The position numbers were made by a program, and so were the translations under genes. A stretch of DNA of 64,000 bases. It comes from Shewanella aquimarina (GTDB taxonomy: Bacteria > Pseudomonadota > Gammaproteobacteria > Enterobacterales > Shewanellaceae). Below are positions 41,534-51,010 of the stretch, in pieces; position 1 is the stretch's first letter, and each line of letters starts with the position of its first letter. Location of the stretch: assembly GCF_023349185.1 (NCBI RefSeq), contig NZ_JAKIKY010000009.1, forward strand, positions 124,001 through 188,000, written 5' to 3'. A model generated the notes under the pieces. It was not told the origin of the DNA and did not search any database. It saw nothing but the letters and a program-made list of their open reading frames with translations.

Positions 41534-42588
41534 TGACAAAAGTTGCTGTCGTAGGAACGGTTGGGATACCTGCGTGTTATGGTGGATTCGAATCTTTAGT
41601 TGAAAATCTAACTAAGTATTCAAGTAATAACATTCAATATGATATTTTTTGTTCGAGTAAGTCTTACCCTAAGAAGCTTTCTCATTATAACGGAGCAAGA
41701 TTAACTTATGTACCATTAAGCGCTAATGGTGTTCAAAGCATCTTTTATGACGTCATTTCGCTGATTAAATGTATTTTTAAAAAGCCCGATGTTACGTTAA
41801 TTCTAGGTGTCTCTGGTTGCTTATTTCTACCAATATATCGACTGTTGTCTAGTTCTAAAGTCGTTACAAATATAGATGGGTTGGAGTGGAAACGTGACAA
41901 GTGGAGTAAATGGGCAAAGAAATTTTTGAAGTTTTCAGAGTCAATGGCTGTGAAGTATTCTGATGTAATCATAACGGATAATAAAGCTATTGGTGATTAT
42001 GTTGATACTGAATATGCAAAAGATAATGTTGTTATTGCCTATGGTGGAGATCATGCGATCATTGAACACGCCAAAGTTGAACCTGAAAAGGATTACTATC
42101 TATCATTATGCCGTATTGAACCTGAAAATAATGTTGAAATGATTTTGCAGGCTTTTGTTGAGAGTGAACACAAATTAAAGTTTATCGGTAATTGGAATTC
42201 CAGTGAGTTTGGACGAGAGTTGAAGAATCGATTTTCGGGTAAGCCGAATATAGATATCGTGGATCCCATCTACGATTTGGATCAATTGTTTAAGCTAAGA
42301 AGTGAGTGTAGAGGTTACGTGCATGGGCATTCAGCTGGTGGTACAAATCCATCATTAGTAGAGGCTATGCATTTTGGTAAGCCTATCTTTGCTTTTGACT
42401 GTAACTTTAATCGATACAGTACCGAAGACAAAGCATTGTACTTTAGCTCCCCAAATGAACTAAGTGAAATACTCACATGTACAACTAATGATGATTTGGC
42501 GACTATTTCACAAAATATGAAACTGATTGCAGAAAAGCGTTATACATGGAAGGTTATTAATCAAATGTATGAAACAACTTATGTATAG
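41533..42588 (+). CDS. DUF1972-type glycosyltransferase, probable rhamnosyltransferase
   Basis: A 351-residue GT-B transferase with the DUF1972 N-terminus VVGTVGIPACYGGFESLVENL, found in rhamnosyltransferases of streptococcal and other polysaccharide loci. The C-terminal half is a GT4-like domain (CRIEPENNVEMIL, HSAGGTNPSLVEAM). It directly follows and overlaps the rml genes, which fits use of dTDP-rhamnose. Base composition is A/T-rich again. Followed by a terminator. Confidence 0.85.
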   Translation: MTKVAVVGTVGIPACYGGFESLVENLTKYSSNNIQYDIFCSSKSYPKKLSHYNGARLTYVPLSANGVQSIFYDVISLIKCIFKKPDVTLILGVSGCLFLPIYRLLSSSKVVTNIDGLEWKRDKWSKWAKKFLKFSESMAVKYSDVIITDNKAIGDYVDTEYAKDNVVIAYGGDHAIIEHAKVEPEKDYYLSLCRIEPENNVEMILQAFVESEHKLKFIGNWNSSEFGRELKNRFSGKPNIDIVDPIYDLDQLFKLRSECRGYVHGHSAGGTNPSLVEAMHFGKPIFAFDCNFNRYSTEDKALYFSSPNELSEILTCTTNDDLATISQNMKLIAEKRYTWKVINQMYETTYV

Positions 42589-42978
42589 TTTTTTTATTGG
42601 TTAGGGTTTTCTGTTGTAAATGTCAAACATATTGGGTGTCGTTTATTGTATAACTATAAATCAATGACCTAGGTGAGTTAATGAGACGGTTTTGAGGCAC
42701 ACGCTCTCGACAGTCTCATTTTTAGTCATTATTGCGGTTAATTGATTATTTTGGCTGATTTTTTACGTTATAATGCCCCTTGTTAACTATTGGGATAGTG
42801 TTTGAACGTCTTTTAGTGGCGTGGTCAATCTGTCCCAGTATCGATTAACTGATTGGAATTAAATACATGGACGTCGTGTCAGTACTCGTTTGTACTGGGT
42901 AAGATCATGCTCCGTTAAGGAGCCAGTTGAATCCCGATTTTAATTATCATTTTGGTTTCGTAAACCATCGAGTCTAGT
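42589..42978 (+). promoter_or_regulatory. intergenic region with terminator, promoter and leader hairpins
   Basis: The first part holds a stem AATGAGAC with GTCTCATT (42680-42720) followed by Ts, a likely terminator of the upstream genes. A TATAAT box lies at 42769-42774, with no good -35 at the normal distance. The following leader has two small hairpins: CAGTAC/GTACTG at 42880-42897 and GCTCC/GGAGC at 42909-42923. So the first wecA probably has its own start site. Confidence 0.55.
42680..42724 (+). terminator. terminator after the rhamnosyltransferase gene
   Basis: AATGAGAC and GTCTCATT are perfect complements about 25 bases apart, and the right arm runs into TTTTT. It ends the main variable part of the locus before the WecA-type genes. 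Confidence 0.6.
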
Positions 42979-44052
42979 ATGTCGACCAGCTTTTCATTAG
43001 TCAGTGTTTTTTTTAGTTCGTTTATTTTTTTATTTGTATGCCGAAAGTTAGCCAAAAAAGTAGGCTTGGTCGACAAGCCTAATGAGCGCAAATTACATGT
43101 TGGCCAAGTGCCGTTAATTGGTGGTATTGCAATCTATCTCGCGACTATGTTCAACATCTGTTTGGTGGTTGATGTCGATAGTAGTGCGATGCTTTACATG
43201 ATTTGCTCTACCGTGCTAATCGTATTAGGTGTGCTGGATGATCGTTTTGATCTCAGCTTTAAAACCCGATTGATGGTGCAAACTGTGATCTCGCTCGCGA
43301 TGATTTTGATCGGTTATAAGAGCCTTTATTATTTAGGTTTTATCACTGGTGATGAGGCGTTAGTGTTACCCACCTTTATAAGCTATGTCGTGACCATTTT
43401 AGCCGTCATTGGGGCCATTAACGCCTTTAATATGGTCGATGGCATTGACGGTTTGTTAGGCGGTTTAGCCTCGGTGACCTTTGCAGCGCTTGGTTACATG
43501 TTTTATGTAGCAGGACATATCGAGTTAGCCCAATTTTGTTTACTGTTCATGGTGGCTATGCTGCCTTATATCATGCTTAATTTAGGCTTTCCTTTTGGGC
43601 GTCGTTTTAAAGTGTTTATGGGTGATGCCGGTAGTATGTTTATTGGCTTTACCGTCATTTGGTTATTGATTGAAGCGAGTCAGGATCAGCAAGAGGCGGT
43701 CATTCGTCCTGTGACGGCTTTGTGGTTTATCGGGTTGCCGTTAATGGATATGGTGTGCATCATGTCGCGCCGCATCAAAAAAGGTCAATCACCGTTTAAG
43801 CCCGATAGAGAGCATTTGCACCATATCTGCCAACGCGTTGGGATGTCGCCGAGAATGTCGTTATTGGTCATCTGTTTGATAGCGACCTTGATGGCGGCAG
43901 TTGGGGTTTGGGCTGAGTATCTCGAGATTAGTGAAACTGTGATGTTTGTCACATTTTTGCTGGTATTTGCTTTGTACTATCTCGCGATTAGTTATGTCTG
44001 GCGAATAACTGCATTTATGCATCGATGGTTTAAGTTTACACGACCAACATAA
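42979..44052 (+). CDS. wecA: WecA-type undecaprenyl-phosphate sugar-1-phosphate transferase (copy 1)
   Basis: This membrane enzyme starts repeat-unit synthesis by moving a HexNAc-1-phosphate onto undecaprenyl phosphate. The 357-residue protein has about eleven membrane helices, the DDRFDL motif, [22 protein letters not shown], and the HLHHIC loop. A close paralogue follows at 44206. Which one prefers GlcNAc is not known. Confidence 0.9.
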   Translation: MSTSFSLVSVFFSSFIFLFVCRKLAKKVGLVDKPNERKLHVGQVPLIGGIAIYLATMFNICLVVDVDSSAMLYMICSTVLIVLGVLDDRFDLSFKTRLMVQTVISLAMILIGYKSLYYLGFITGDEALVLPTFISYVVTILAVIGAINAFNMVDGIDGLLGGLASVTFAALGYMFYVAGHIELAQFCLLFMVAMLPYIMLNLGFPFGRRFKVFMGDAGSMFIGFTVIWLLIEASQDQQEAVIRPVTALWFIGLPLMDMVCIMSRRIKKGQSPFKPDREHLHHICQRVGMSPRMSLLVICLIATLMAAVGVWAEYLEISETVMFVTFLLVFALYYLAISYVWRITAFMHRWFKFTRPT

Positions 44053-44135
44053 AGTAGATTTGACTTCAGGTCCAAAGTTATAGCGTTTTATGTTGAACCG
44101 TTTTTACCTTGTCATATGGAGGCTATACTATATGG

Positions 44136-44155
44136 CTGGTAGTTGTTGGCGGTAG
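44136..44155 (+). promoter_or_regulatory. JUMPstart/ops-like remnant before second wecA
   Basis: The 12-base box CTGGTAGTTGTT matches the conserved CTGGTAGCTGTT part of JUMPstart at 11 positions and is followed at once by GGCGGTAG, the ops core. The following bases (AGAA) do not match ops (CGTG), and the usual spacer between the two boxes is missing. It lies 51 bp before the second wecA start. It may be a degenerate RfaH-linked start of an older operon. Confidence 0.55.
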
Positions 44156-44205
44156 AGAACAGTATGGTTCCTCGTCATTCTGTATTGACTTAGGGAAGAG
44201 AGTTT

Positions 44206-45249
44206 ATGGAATACTTTATACCGTTTGTTACGGTGTTTTGCTTAACGTGTGTTGCGATTAAATTGTTCCACCCAATCGCAGAGAAAGTGGGCTTAGTTGA
44301 TTTACCTAATGAAAGGAAAACACATGTTGGCGCAATACCGTTAATTGGTGGCATCGCAATATATTGTAGTGTTTTGCTTGTTTCTAGTATTGTGTTTGAA
44401 CAAAATCAGGTGTTCAATCTTTACTTGATTTCTGCTGCGCTCATATTGTTTTTGGGGGTGTTGGATGACAAATATGATTTGTCTGTTCGAGTGAGGATTG
44501 TTGCGCAAGTGATCACCGCTTCAATTCTTGTCTTTGGTGCAGGATTTTACCTTACTTCATTAGGCCACATTACTTATTTCTTTGAGTTGAAGCTTGGCTA
44601 CGTAGGTGTCTTTGTCACTATATTGGCTGTTATCGGTGCCATTAATGCTTTCAATATGGTGGATGGCATCGATGGTTTAGCCGGTATGTTGAGCCTAGTC
44701 ACTTTTACCTCTCTGGCATTACTGTTTTACACGGCCGGTAATCATTGGTTTATTCTTCCACTACTTTTCATTGGCGCAATAATTGGATACTTGATATTTA
44801 ATTTAAGATGGCCTTTTGAAACCGTTCAAAAAATTTTTATGGGCGATGCTGGAAGTATGCTGATTGGATTGACGATCGTATGGTTACTCGTGTTGGGTGT
44901 TGAAGCTGATGTTCGGGTATTTGCTCCCGTTACCGCGCTGTATCTGATTGGTATTCCGTTGATGGATATGGCTGCTATCATGTACCGCCGTGTCAAAAAA
45001 GGGATGTCTCCTTTTAAGCCTGACCGGGATCACCTCCATCACATATTTGAAAGAGCGGGCTATAGTCGAAAACAAACCCTAGTTCGGATTTCACTGGCTT
45101 CCATAGTGCTAGCCTCAATAGGTATTTCGGGAGAATGGTTGCATGTACCAGAATGGGTTATGTTTTTGGGGTTTATCGTGATTTTTGTTGCTTATAACTG
45201 GGCCTTAGCACATATTTGGCAAATATTGACTTGGCTTCGTAAAGCTTAG
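44206..45249 (+). CDS. wecA: WecA-type undecaprenyl-phosphate sugar-1-phosphate transferase (copy 2)
   Basis: A 347-residue paralogue of the preceding gene, with the same order of motifs: [50 protein letters not shown] and [15 protein letters not shown]. It lies 150 bp after copy 1 with a JUMPstart-like element between. It fits ordinary WecA at least as well as copy 1. Two such enzymes imply either two initiating sugars or recent insertion of one copy with the variable block. Confidence 0.9.
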   Translation: MEYFIPFVTVFCLTCVAIKLFHPIAEKVGLVDLPNERKTHVGAIPLIGGIAIYCSVLLVSSIVFEQNQVFNLYLISAALILFLGVLDDKYDLSVRVRIVAQVITASILVFGAGFYLTSLGHITYFFELKLGYVGVFVTILAVIGAINAFNMVDGIDGLAGMLSLVTFTSLALLFYTAGNHWFILPLLFIGAIIGYLIFNLRWPFETVQKIFMGDAGSMLIGLTIVWLLVLGVEADVRVFAPVTALYLIGIPLMDMAAIMYRRVKKGMSPFKPDRDHLHHIFERAGYSRKQTLVRISLASIVLASIGISGEWLHVPEWVMFLGFIVIFVAYNWALAHIWQILTWLRKA

Positions 45250-45313
45250 TTTATTGTGGCATTGTAAAAATCCTCTTATGGGGGGTTGTCTGTTTTATCA
45301 TATTGGATTTTTT

Positions 45314-46198
45314 ATGAAAGTTGTTATTCCTGTTGCAGGTCTTGGTACGCGCATGTTGCCTGCAACCAAAGCCATACCGAAAGAGATGTTGCCACTAGTT
45401 GATAAGCCACTCATTCAATATATTGTTAATGAGTGCGTATCAGCTGGTGTGAAAGAGATTGTATTGGTAACTCATGCGAGTAAGAATGCTATCGAGAACC
45501 ATTTTGATACTTCCTATGAGCTTGAGTCTACGCTTGAGAAGCGTGTAAAGCGTCAGCTACTGGACGAGGTGCAATCAATTTGCCCCAAAGATGTGACCAT
45601 CATGCACGTGCGCCAAGGCGAGGCTAAGGGACTTGGGCATGCTGTATTGTGCGCAAAGCCATGTATTGGTAATAACCCCTTTGCGGTAGTGTTGCCCGAT
45701 GTGATCTTGGACGAATATACGGCTAATCAAAAAACTGAAAATTTGGCGGCAATGATCAAGCGCTACAAAGGCACTCATGTTAGCCAGATCATGGTAGCAC
45801 CAGTACCGGAAAATGAGGTGAATAAATACGGTATAGCCGATTGCAATGGATCGGTAATAGCTCCTGGTGAGTCTGCTACGATAAAAGCTATGGTCGAAAA
45901 GCCTGCGGTCGATGAGGCGCCGTCTAATTTAGCGGTTGTAGGGCGTTACGTTTTGTCTGAAAAAATATGGGAATTACTAGCCAAAACGCCTGCAGGTGCG
46001 GGAGATGAGATCCAGCTTACTGATGCAATTGATATGCTGATTGAGTCAGACCAAGTAGAAGCATTTAACATGACTGGTCGCTCTCATGATTGTGGTGACA
46101 AACTTGGTTATATGACGGCGTTTGTGGAGTATGGATTGCGTAACGAAAAACTGGGTAGCGCCTTCCGCGCACAATTGCAAAATCTGCTAAGCCAGTAG
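45314..46198 (+). CDS. galU: GalU, UTP-glucose-1-phosphate uridylyltransferase
   Basis: GalU makes UDP-glucose, here probably to feed the ugd and epimerase genes downstream. The ATG at 45314 gives 294 residues with [20 protein letters not shown] at the start, then [22 protein letters not shown] and [12 protein letters not shown]. The frame extends upstream to 45254, but that part does not match the family. It is followed by a terminator. Confidence 0.95.
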   Translation: MKVVIPVAGLGTRMLPATKAIPKEMLPLVDKPLIQYIVNECVSAGVKEIVLVTHASKNAIENHFDTSYELESTLEKRVKRQLLDEVQSICPKDVTIMHVRQGEAKGLGHAVLCAKPCIGNNPFAVVLPDVILDEYTANQKTENLAAMIKRYKGTHVSQIMVAPVPENEVNKYGIADCNGSVIAPGESATIKAMVEKPAVDEAPSNLAVVGRYVLSEKIWELLAKTPAGAGDEIQLTDAIDMLIESDQVEAFNMTGRSHDCGDKLGYMTAFVEYGLRNEKLGSAFRAQLQNLLSQ

Positions 46199-46211
46199 TC
46201 TCTGCTAAAAT

Positions 46212-46249
46212 AAAAATGCCCATCTTAGTATACTAAGGTGGGCATTTTT
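46212..46249 (+). terminator. rho-independent terminator after galU
   Basis: AAAAATGCCCATCTTAG pairs with CTAAGGTGGGCATTTTT (one wobble) around TATA and ends in a T run. It lies 13 bp after the galU stop. A and T runs on both sides make it potentially bidirectional. Confidence 0.9.
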
Positions 46250-46285
46250 GTTTTCTCTATTTTCATTATTTAACAGGAATCAACT

Positions 46286-47169
46286 ATGAAGGGCATCGTA
46301 CTGGCTGGTGGCACTGGAACCCGTCTTTATCCAATCACCCGAGGTGTCTCTAAGCAGTTGCTGCCCGTGTATGATAAGCCAATGATCTACTATCCATTGT
46401 CTGTGCTGATGCTGGCGGGGATCCGCGATATTCTTGTTATCACTACGCCTGAAGAAAGGCTACTATTCCAGCGTTTGTTGGGTGACGCAGTGATTTGGGC
46501 ATTGCTTTATCTTACGCAGAACAACCAAAGCCTGAAGGAATAGCGCAGGCATTTATTATCGCTGAAGATTTTATTGGTGATGATTCTGTTTGTCTGATAC
46601 TTGGCGACAATGTGTTTTATGGCCAGGGCTTTAGCGAAACCTTAAAGCGGACTATGTCGGCATTTAACTCAGAGAATCAAGCGGGGGCGACTATTTTTGC
46701 CTATCAAGTGGAGCAGGCCGAGCGTTTCGGTGTGGTTGCATTTGATGCAGACTTTACGGCGGTCTCGATAGAAGAGAAACCGAGTAGCCCCAAATCAAAT
46801 TGGGCGGTAACTGGGCTCTACTTCTATGATGATCAGGTCGTCGACTTTGCTAAGCAGTTAACTCCGTCAAAGCGAGGTGAGCTTGAGATCACTGAGATTA
46901 ACCAAGTCTATCTCAGGCAAGGTCAGCTTAAGGTGGAATTACTGGGACGCGGTTTCGCCTGGCTCGATACCGGCACATTCGATAGCCTACAACAGGCATC
47001 TGCCTTTGTGCAGACGATAGAGACGGTACAAGGTCTAAAAGTGGCTTGTCTTGAAGAAATCGCCTGGCGTAATGGCTGGTTAAGTGAAGTAGATATTCAG
47101 CGCCTTGCCAGGCAGATGCTTAACAATAGCTATGGCCAGTATCTCATGTCTTTGTTGGCTAGTAAGTGA
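46286..47169 (+). pseudogene. rmlA: second rmlA, frameshifted
   Basis: A full-length glucose-1-phosphate thymidylyltransferase is spread over two frames: 46286-46543 carries residues 1 to about 67 ([20 protein letters not shown]), and the rest continues in another frame to 47169 ([12 protein letters not shown] to the normal end). The break is near 46486, in GGTGACGCAGT; adding one G would restore Gly-Asp-Gly-Ser and the whole reading frame. The intact copy at 39226 can supply the activity. The rest of the sequence is undamaged, so the mutation is recent or is a sequencing error. Confidence 0.85.
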
Positions 47170-47513
47170 AGAGTATAGGTAAAAATTATACTGAATTAAA
47201 TTGGTGAGTAGTTGTTGAAAATGGCTAGGTGGTATTCAAAGTTTAAATGAGCTTAGTGCGTATAACTATTCTCTTTAGGTGTATGTCAGCTATTTACCAC
47301 ACAGAGACTATTGATTATCGGTATTGACCTGTACTAATTTCACGCCTGATGTTTTTCGATAGCTAATTTTCTCTATGACGTGAAGTTTGAATAAGTTTAA
47401 GTTGCATACTATTTATACTGGCTATTAATCACTAGGTTATAATGTTTTTGCGCGGTTTTAGGCGCTAGATTAACCTGGTGTTGTATCTAGCCGTAATACT
47501 TTTAGGAAGATGA
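47170..47513 (+). promoter_or_regulatory. intergenic region before ugd
   Basis: This 344-bp gap is A/T-rich with no gene. A TATAAT box lies at 47438-47443, in the same GTTATAATG context as the one before the first wecA; no good -35 is visible. AGGAAG precedes the ugd ATG. Confidence 0.4.
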
Positions 47514-48677
47514 ATGAAGATAGTGGTTGTTGGGACTGGGTATGTTGGCTTATCGAATGCTGTCTTGCTGGCGCAGCACAATCAGGTTTGGGCGCTTGAT
47601 ATATCTTCACAAAGGGTGGCAATGGTTAATGCAAGACGTTCGCCTATCGCCGATGAGCTTATTGAAGAGTACCTAGAGAGTAAAAAGTTACAGCTAACGG
47701 CCACAACCGATAAAGCTGTTTCTGTTGGTGCGGATTACGTCATTATTGCGACGCCAACCGACTATGACCCCAAGACCAATTACTTTGATACGAGTACGGT
47801 TGATGAGGTGGTACAAGACATTATTACCTTAAATCCATCTGCCTGTATTGTTATCAAATCAACCGTGCCTGTTGGCTTTACCCGAGCCTTAAGGAAGAAA
47901 TATAACTCTGCGAATATCATGTTCTCGCCCGAATTTTTAAGGGAGGGAAAAGCCTTATACGATAACCTTTATCCTTCCAGAATTGTCGTTGGCGAGCGCT
48001 CCGAACGAGCGCAGCGATTTGCTGAACTGTTTGCCCAAGCGGCGTTAAAGCCTGACATTCCATTACTCTTTACCGGGAGTACAGAAGCCGAAGCGATTAA
48101 GTTATTTGCTAATACTTATCTGGCGATGAGAGTAGCTTATTTCAATGAGCTAGATACCTATGCCGAAAGTCATGGATTAGATCCTCGGCAGATAATAGAT
48201 GGCGTGTGCCTTGACCCCAGAATCGGAGGCCACTACAACAATCCTTCATTTGGTTACGGTGGATATTGTTTACCCAAAGATACGAAACAACTCCTCGCTA
48301 ATTATGATCAGGTTCCCAATAATCTTATCGCTGCCATCGTAGATGCCAATCGTACTCGCAAAGACTTTATTGCCGATGCCATCATCGCCAGGAAACCAAG
48401 GGTAGTTGGTGTGTATCGCTTGATTATGAAGGTTGGTTCCGATAATTTCCGAGCCTCTGCCGTACAGGGGGTGATGAAGCGGATAAAGGCTAAAGGGATC
48501 GAAGTGGTGGTTTATGAACCTGTACTTGAAGAGGAGTCGTTTTTCCACTCACGGGTGATACGTGATTTAACTGAGTTTAAGGCCGTTTCCGATATTATTC
48601 TGTCCAATCGTACGGTTGAAGAACTCGCGGATGTGAGTGATAAGGTTTATACCCGAGATCTTTTTGGCAACGATTAA
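47514..48677 (+). CDS. ugd: Ugd, UDP-glucose 6-dehydrogenase
   Basis: Ugd oxidises UDP-glucose twice to UDP-glucuronate. The 387-residue protein has the NAD motif [32 protein letters not shown], and the catalytic Cys in [14 protein letters not shown]. This is the short, E. coli-like type. An epimerase gene for the product follows 41 bp downstream, and galU, the supplier of UDP-glucose, lies upstream. Confidence 0.95.
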   Translation: MKIVVVGTGYVGLSNAVLLAQHNQVWALDISSQRVAMVNARRSPIADELIEEYLESKKLQLTATTDKAVSVGADYVIIATPTDYDPKTNYFDTSTVDEVVQDIITLNPSACIVIKSTVPVGFTRALRKKYNSANIMFSPEFLREGKALYDNLYPSRIVVGERSERAQRFAELFAQAALKPDIPLLFTGSTEAEAIKLFANTYLAMRVAYFNELDTYAESHGLDPRQIIDGVCLDPRIGGHYNNPSFGYGGYCLPKDTKQLLANYDQVPNNLIAAIVDANRTRKDFIADAIIARKPRVVGVYRLIMKVGSDNFRASAVQGVMKRIKAKGIEVVVYEPVLEEESFFHSRVIRDLTEFKAVSDIILSNRTVEELADVSDKVYTRDLFGND

Positions 48678-48718
48678 GCATGTCGCGTACCGTCTTTGAG
48701 CTGTGTGAGAACAATAAT

Positions 48719-49726
48719 ATGAAGTACTTGGTTACTGGTGCGGCCGGTTTTATCGGCGCTAGAGTATGTGAACGTTTATGTGAGGCTGGAGTTGACGTTC
48801 AGGGCATAGATAACCTCAATGATTATTACGATGTGAAGTTAAAGCGCGCTAGATTAGATAGGTTGGCTGGTTATCAACATTTTGCATTTAAGCGTATTGA
48901 TCTGGCTGACAGGGATACCATGGCTGAGCTCTTTGCTAAAGGTGATTTTGACCGGGTGATTCATTTAGGTGCTCAGGCCGGTGTTCGTTATTCGATTGAA
49001 AATCCATATGCGTACGCGGACAGTAACCTTATCGGTACACTTGCTGTGCTGGAGGGCTGTCGGTTACATGGTATAGAACATCTGGTTTTTGCCTCTTCCA
49101 GTTCGGTATATGGCCTTAACAAGAAGATGCCCTTTGCAACATCGGATTCTGTCGATCATCCCGTCTCTTTCTATGCAGCGACTAAAAAAGCTAATGAAAT
49201 GATGGCGCATAGTTATGCTCATCTTTACGGACTACCAACAACAGGACTGAGATTCTTCACTGTGTACGGGCCTTGGGGGCGTCCGGATATGGCCCCCATG
49301 CTATTTGCCGACGCTATTACCTCGGGTAAGTCTATCAAGGTGTTTAACCAAGGGGACATGAGTCGGGATTTTACCTTTATTGACGATATTGTCGAAGGCA
49401 TCATAAGAGTGGCAGATAAAGTGCCACAGAAGCGGATTGATTGGAGTGTCGAGCAAGGCTCACCCGCGACCAGTAGTGCCCCCTATCAGATTTATAATAT
49501 AGGCAACGGTAATCCTGTGCGTCTGCTCGATTTTATCAGCGAGCTGGAAATCGCGCTTGGGCAAAAAGCGGATAAGATGATGTTGCCCATGCAAGAGGGT
49601 GATGTTCAAGCTACCTGGGCAGATACCGAGGATCTCTTTAACGCTGTGGGGTACAAGCCACAAGTGAATATACGCCAAGGGGTCAAAGCCTTTGCCGCTT
49701 GGTTTAAGGATTATTACAAAAAGTAA
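48719..49726 (+). CDS. UDP-glucuronate 4-epimerase-like enzyme
   Basis: A 335-residue NAD-dependent epimerase of the CapI/UDP-glucuronate 4-epimerase type. It opens MKYLVTGAAGFIGARVCERL, has IDNLNDYYDVKLKRARL, a Ser in FASSSSVYGLN, and the YAATKKANEMM Tyr-Lys pair. The ATG at 48719 is chosen; a frame extension to 48680 is not family-like. With ugd it should give UDP-galacturonate. Confidence 0.9.
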   Translation: MKYLVTGAAGFIGARVCERLCEAGVDVQGIDNLNDYYDVKLKRARLDRLAGYQHFAFKRIDLADRDTMAELFAKGDFDRVIHLGAQAGVRYSIENPYAYADSNLIGTLAVLEGCRLHGIEHLVFASSSSVYGLNKKMPFATSDSVDHPVSFYAATKKANEMMAHSYAHLYGLPTTGLRFFTVYGPWGRPDMAPMLFADAITSGKSIKVFNQGDMSRDFTFIDDIVEGIIRVADKVPQKRIDWSVEQGSPATSSAPYQIYNIGNGNPVRLLDFISELEIALGQKADKMMLPMQEGDVQATWADTEDLFNAVGYKPQVNIRQGVKAFAAWFKDYYKK

Positions 49727-49902
49727 GTGCAACGGCTGATTGGGACAAGGATTAACACGCTTGGTTTTGGGCGAGTGGTATGCGTGACTAGCATTCTAAG
49801 AGATTAAGAACAAATCACTAGCTTCATAGAGTGATGGAGAAAACTCGGGTAAGGGAGTAGACTGGTTGGCCTGTGTTATGTCTAGTCTAGTGGAACTCGC
49901 CA

Positions 49903-50646
49903 ATGAAGTTTTTTGTTGATGTTCATGCTCATACCATAGCTTCTACTCATGCCTATAGTACGGTTCATGATTACCTTGCCATTGCGAGAGAGAAGGGCAT
50001 TAAGCTGTTTGCCATTACCGATCATGGACCAGACATGGCCGACGCACCTCATTTTTGGCATTTCGTTAACATGTGCGTCTTGCCTCGGATCGTTAATGGT
50101 GTCGGTGTACTTAGAGGCATAGAAGCCAATATCAAGAATGAGAATGGCGATATTGATTTCTTCGGCGATTATCTGCAGACGCTGGATATCGTGTTGGCTG
50201 GTTTTCATGAGCCTGTTTTTCCGCCATCGACTCAAGCTGCGCATACTGAGGCTCTCGTTAATTGCATTGAAAGTGGCAATGTCGATATCATCAGTCATCC
50301 TGGCAATCCTGCTTATCCCATCGACATTAAGCGTGTCGCAGAAGCGGCCGCAGCCCATAATGTTGCCCTTGAGATAAATAACTCCTCATTTTTGACCTCG
50401 CGGCAAGGCAGCCTGAAAAACTGTACGGCAATTGCTCGTGCAGTAAAAGAGGCTGGAGGCTATTTGGTCTTGGGATCAGACTCACACGTTGCCTTTAGCC
50501 TAGGCGGCTTTGATAAAGCGATTGAGTTAATTCAAGAGGTTGAATTCCCTATTGAGCGGATCCTGAATCATAGTCCCAAAGCCCTGCTGGAGTTCTTAAC
50601 GTCAAGGGGCCATAAAGGGTTGGATGAGTATGCGAGCATTGTTTAA
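49903..50646 (+). CDS. ycdX: YcdX-like PHP-domain phosphatase
   Basis: A 247-residue member of the PHP metal-dependent phosphatase family, closest in form to E. coli YcdX. Metal ligands are visible in DVHAHT (His8, His10), ITDHGPD, a Glu in GIEANI, FHEP, HPGNP and GSDSHVAF. It is single-domain with no fused polymerase or ligase. Known family members hydrolyse phosphates; the physiological substrate is not clear. It sits between the polysaccharide and sulfate regions. Confidence 0.88.
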   Translation: MKFFVDVHAHTIASTHAYSTVHDYLAIAREKGIKLFAITDHGPDMADAPHFWHFVNMCVLPRIVNGVGVLRGIEANIKNENGDIDFFGDYLQTLDIVLAGFHEPVFPPSTQAAHTEALVNCIESGNVDIISHPGNPAYPIDIKRVAEAAAAHNVALEINNSSFLTSRQGSLKNCTAIARAVKEAGGYLVLGSDSHVAFSLGGFDKAIELIQEVEFPIERILNHSPKALLEFLTSRGHKGLDEYASIV

Positions 50647-51010
50647 GGGGCGATGTTTCAATCATGAGGAAAAGTCTCGAATGAGTAAAACAGCAGTTGA
50701 ACGATTGCTCATGTTTAAGTGAGGCTGCCGACCCTCGACCCTCGACCCTCGACCCTCGACCCTCATTCCTTAATTTTCAATCTCCAAGCATCTCGACTTC
50801 TATTCCATCTTCTCTTCGATTACTTGTTATTTCTTTTTGATATAAATAAATTAATATTTATAACTTCTAAAACGACTCCGTGCTGGTATTATCCTGTTTA
50901 GGCCGATTTTTGGTTAACCATGCTTAGATTTTATGTTGAATGAAATGTAGAGTAGGTTGGCGTGTTGGTTAATAGCAATTTGATAACATTGGAATAAAAC
51001 GGAAAACCCT
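50647..51010 (+). other. intergenic region with CGACCCT tandem repeat
   Basis: This 364-bp gap leads into the sulfate operon. Five perfect CGACCCT units lie at 50729-50763. The part after 50770 is A/T-rich and probably contains the cysD promoter, but I could not choose a -35/-10 pair. GGAAAA precedes the cysD ATG. Confidence 0.6.
50729..50763 (+). repeat. five tandem CGACCCT units
   Basis: The 7-base unit CGACCCT is repeated five times without change, in non-coding sequence. Number of units may vary between strains. Confidence 0.9.

Noticed and set aside
50719..50901. 60-codon open frame across the CGACCCT repeat
   Set aside because: Its N-terminus is just the translated repeat and the rest is A/T-rich non-coding sequence.
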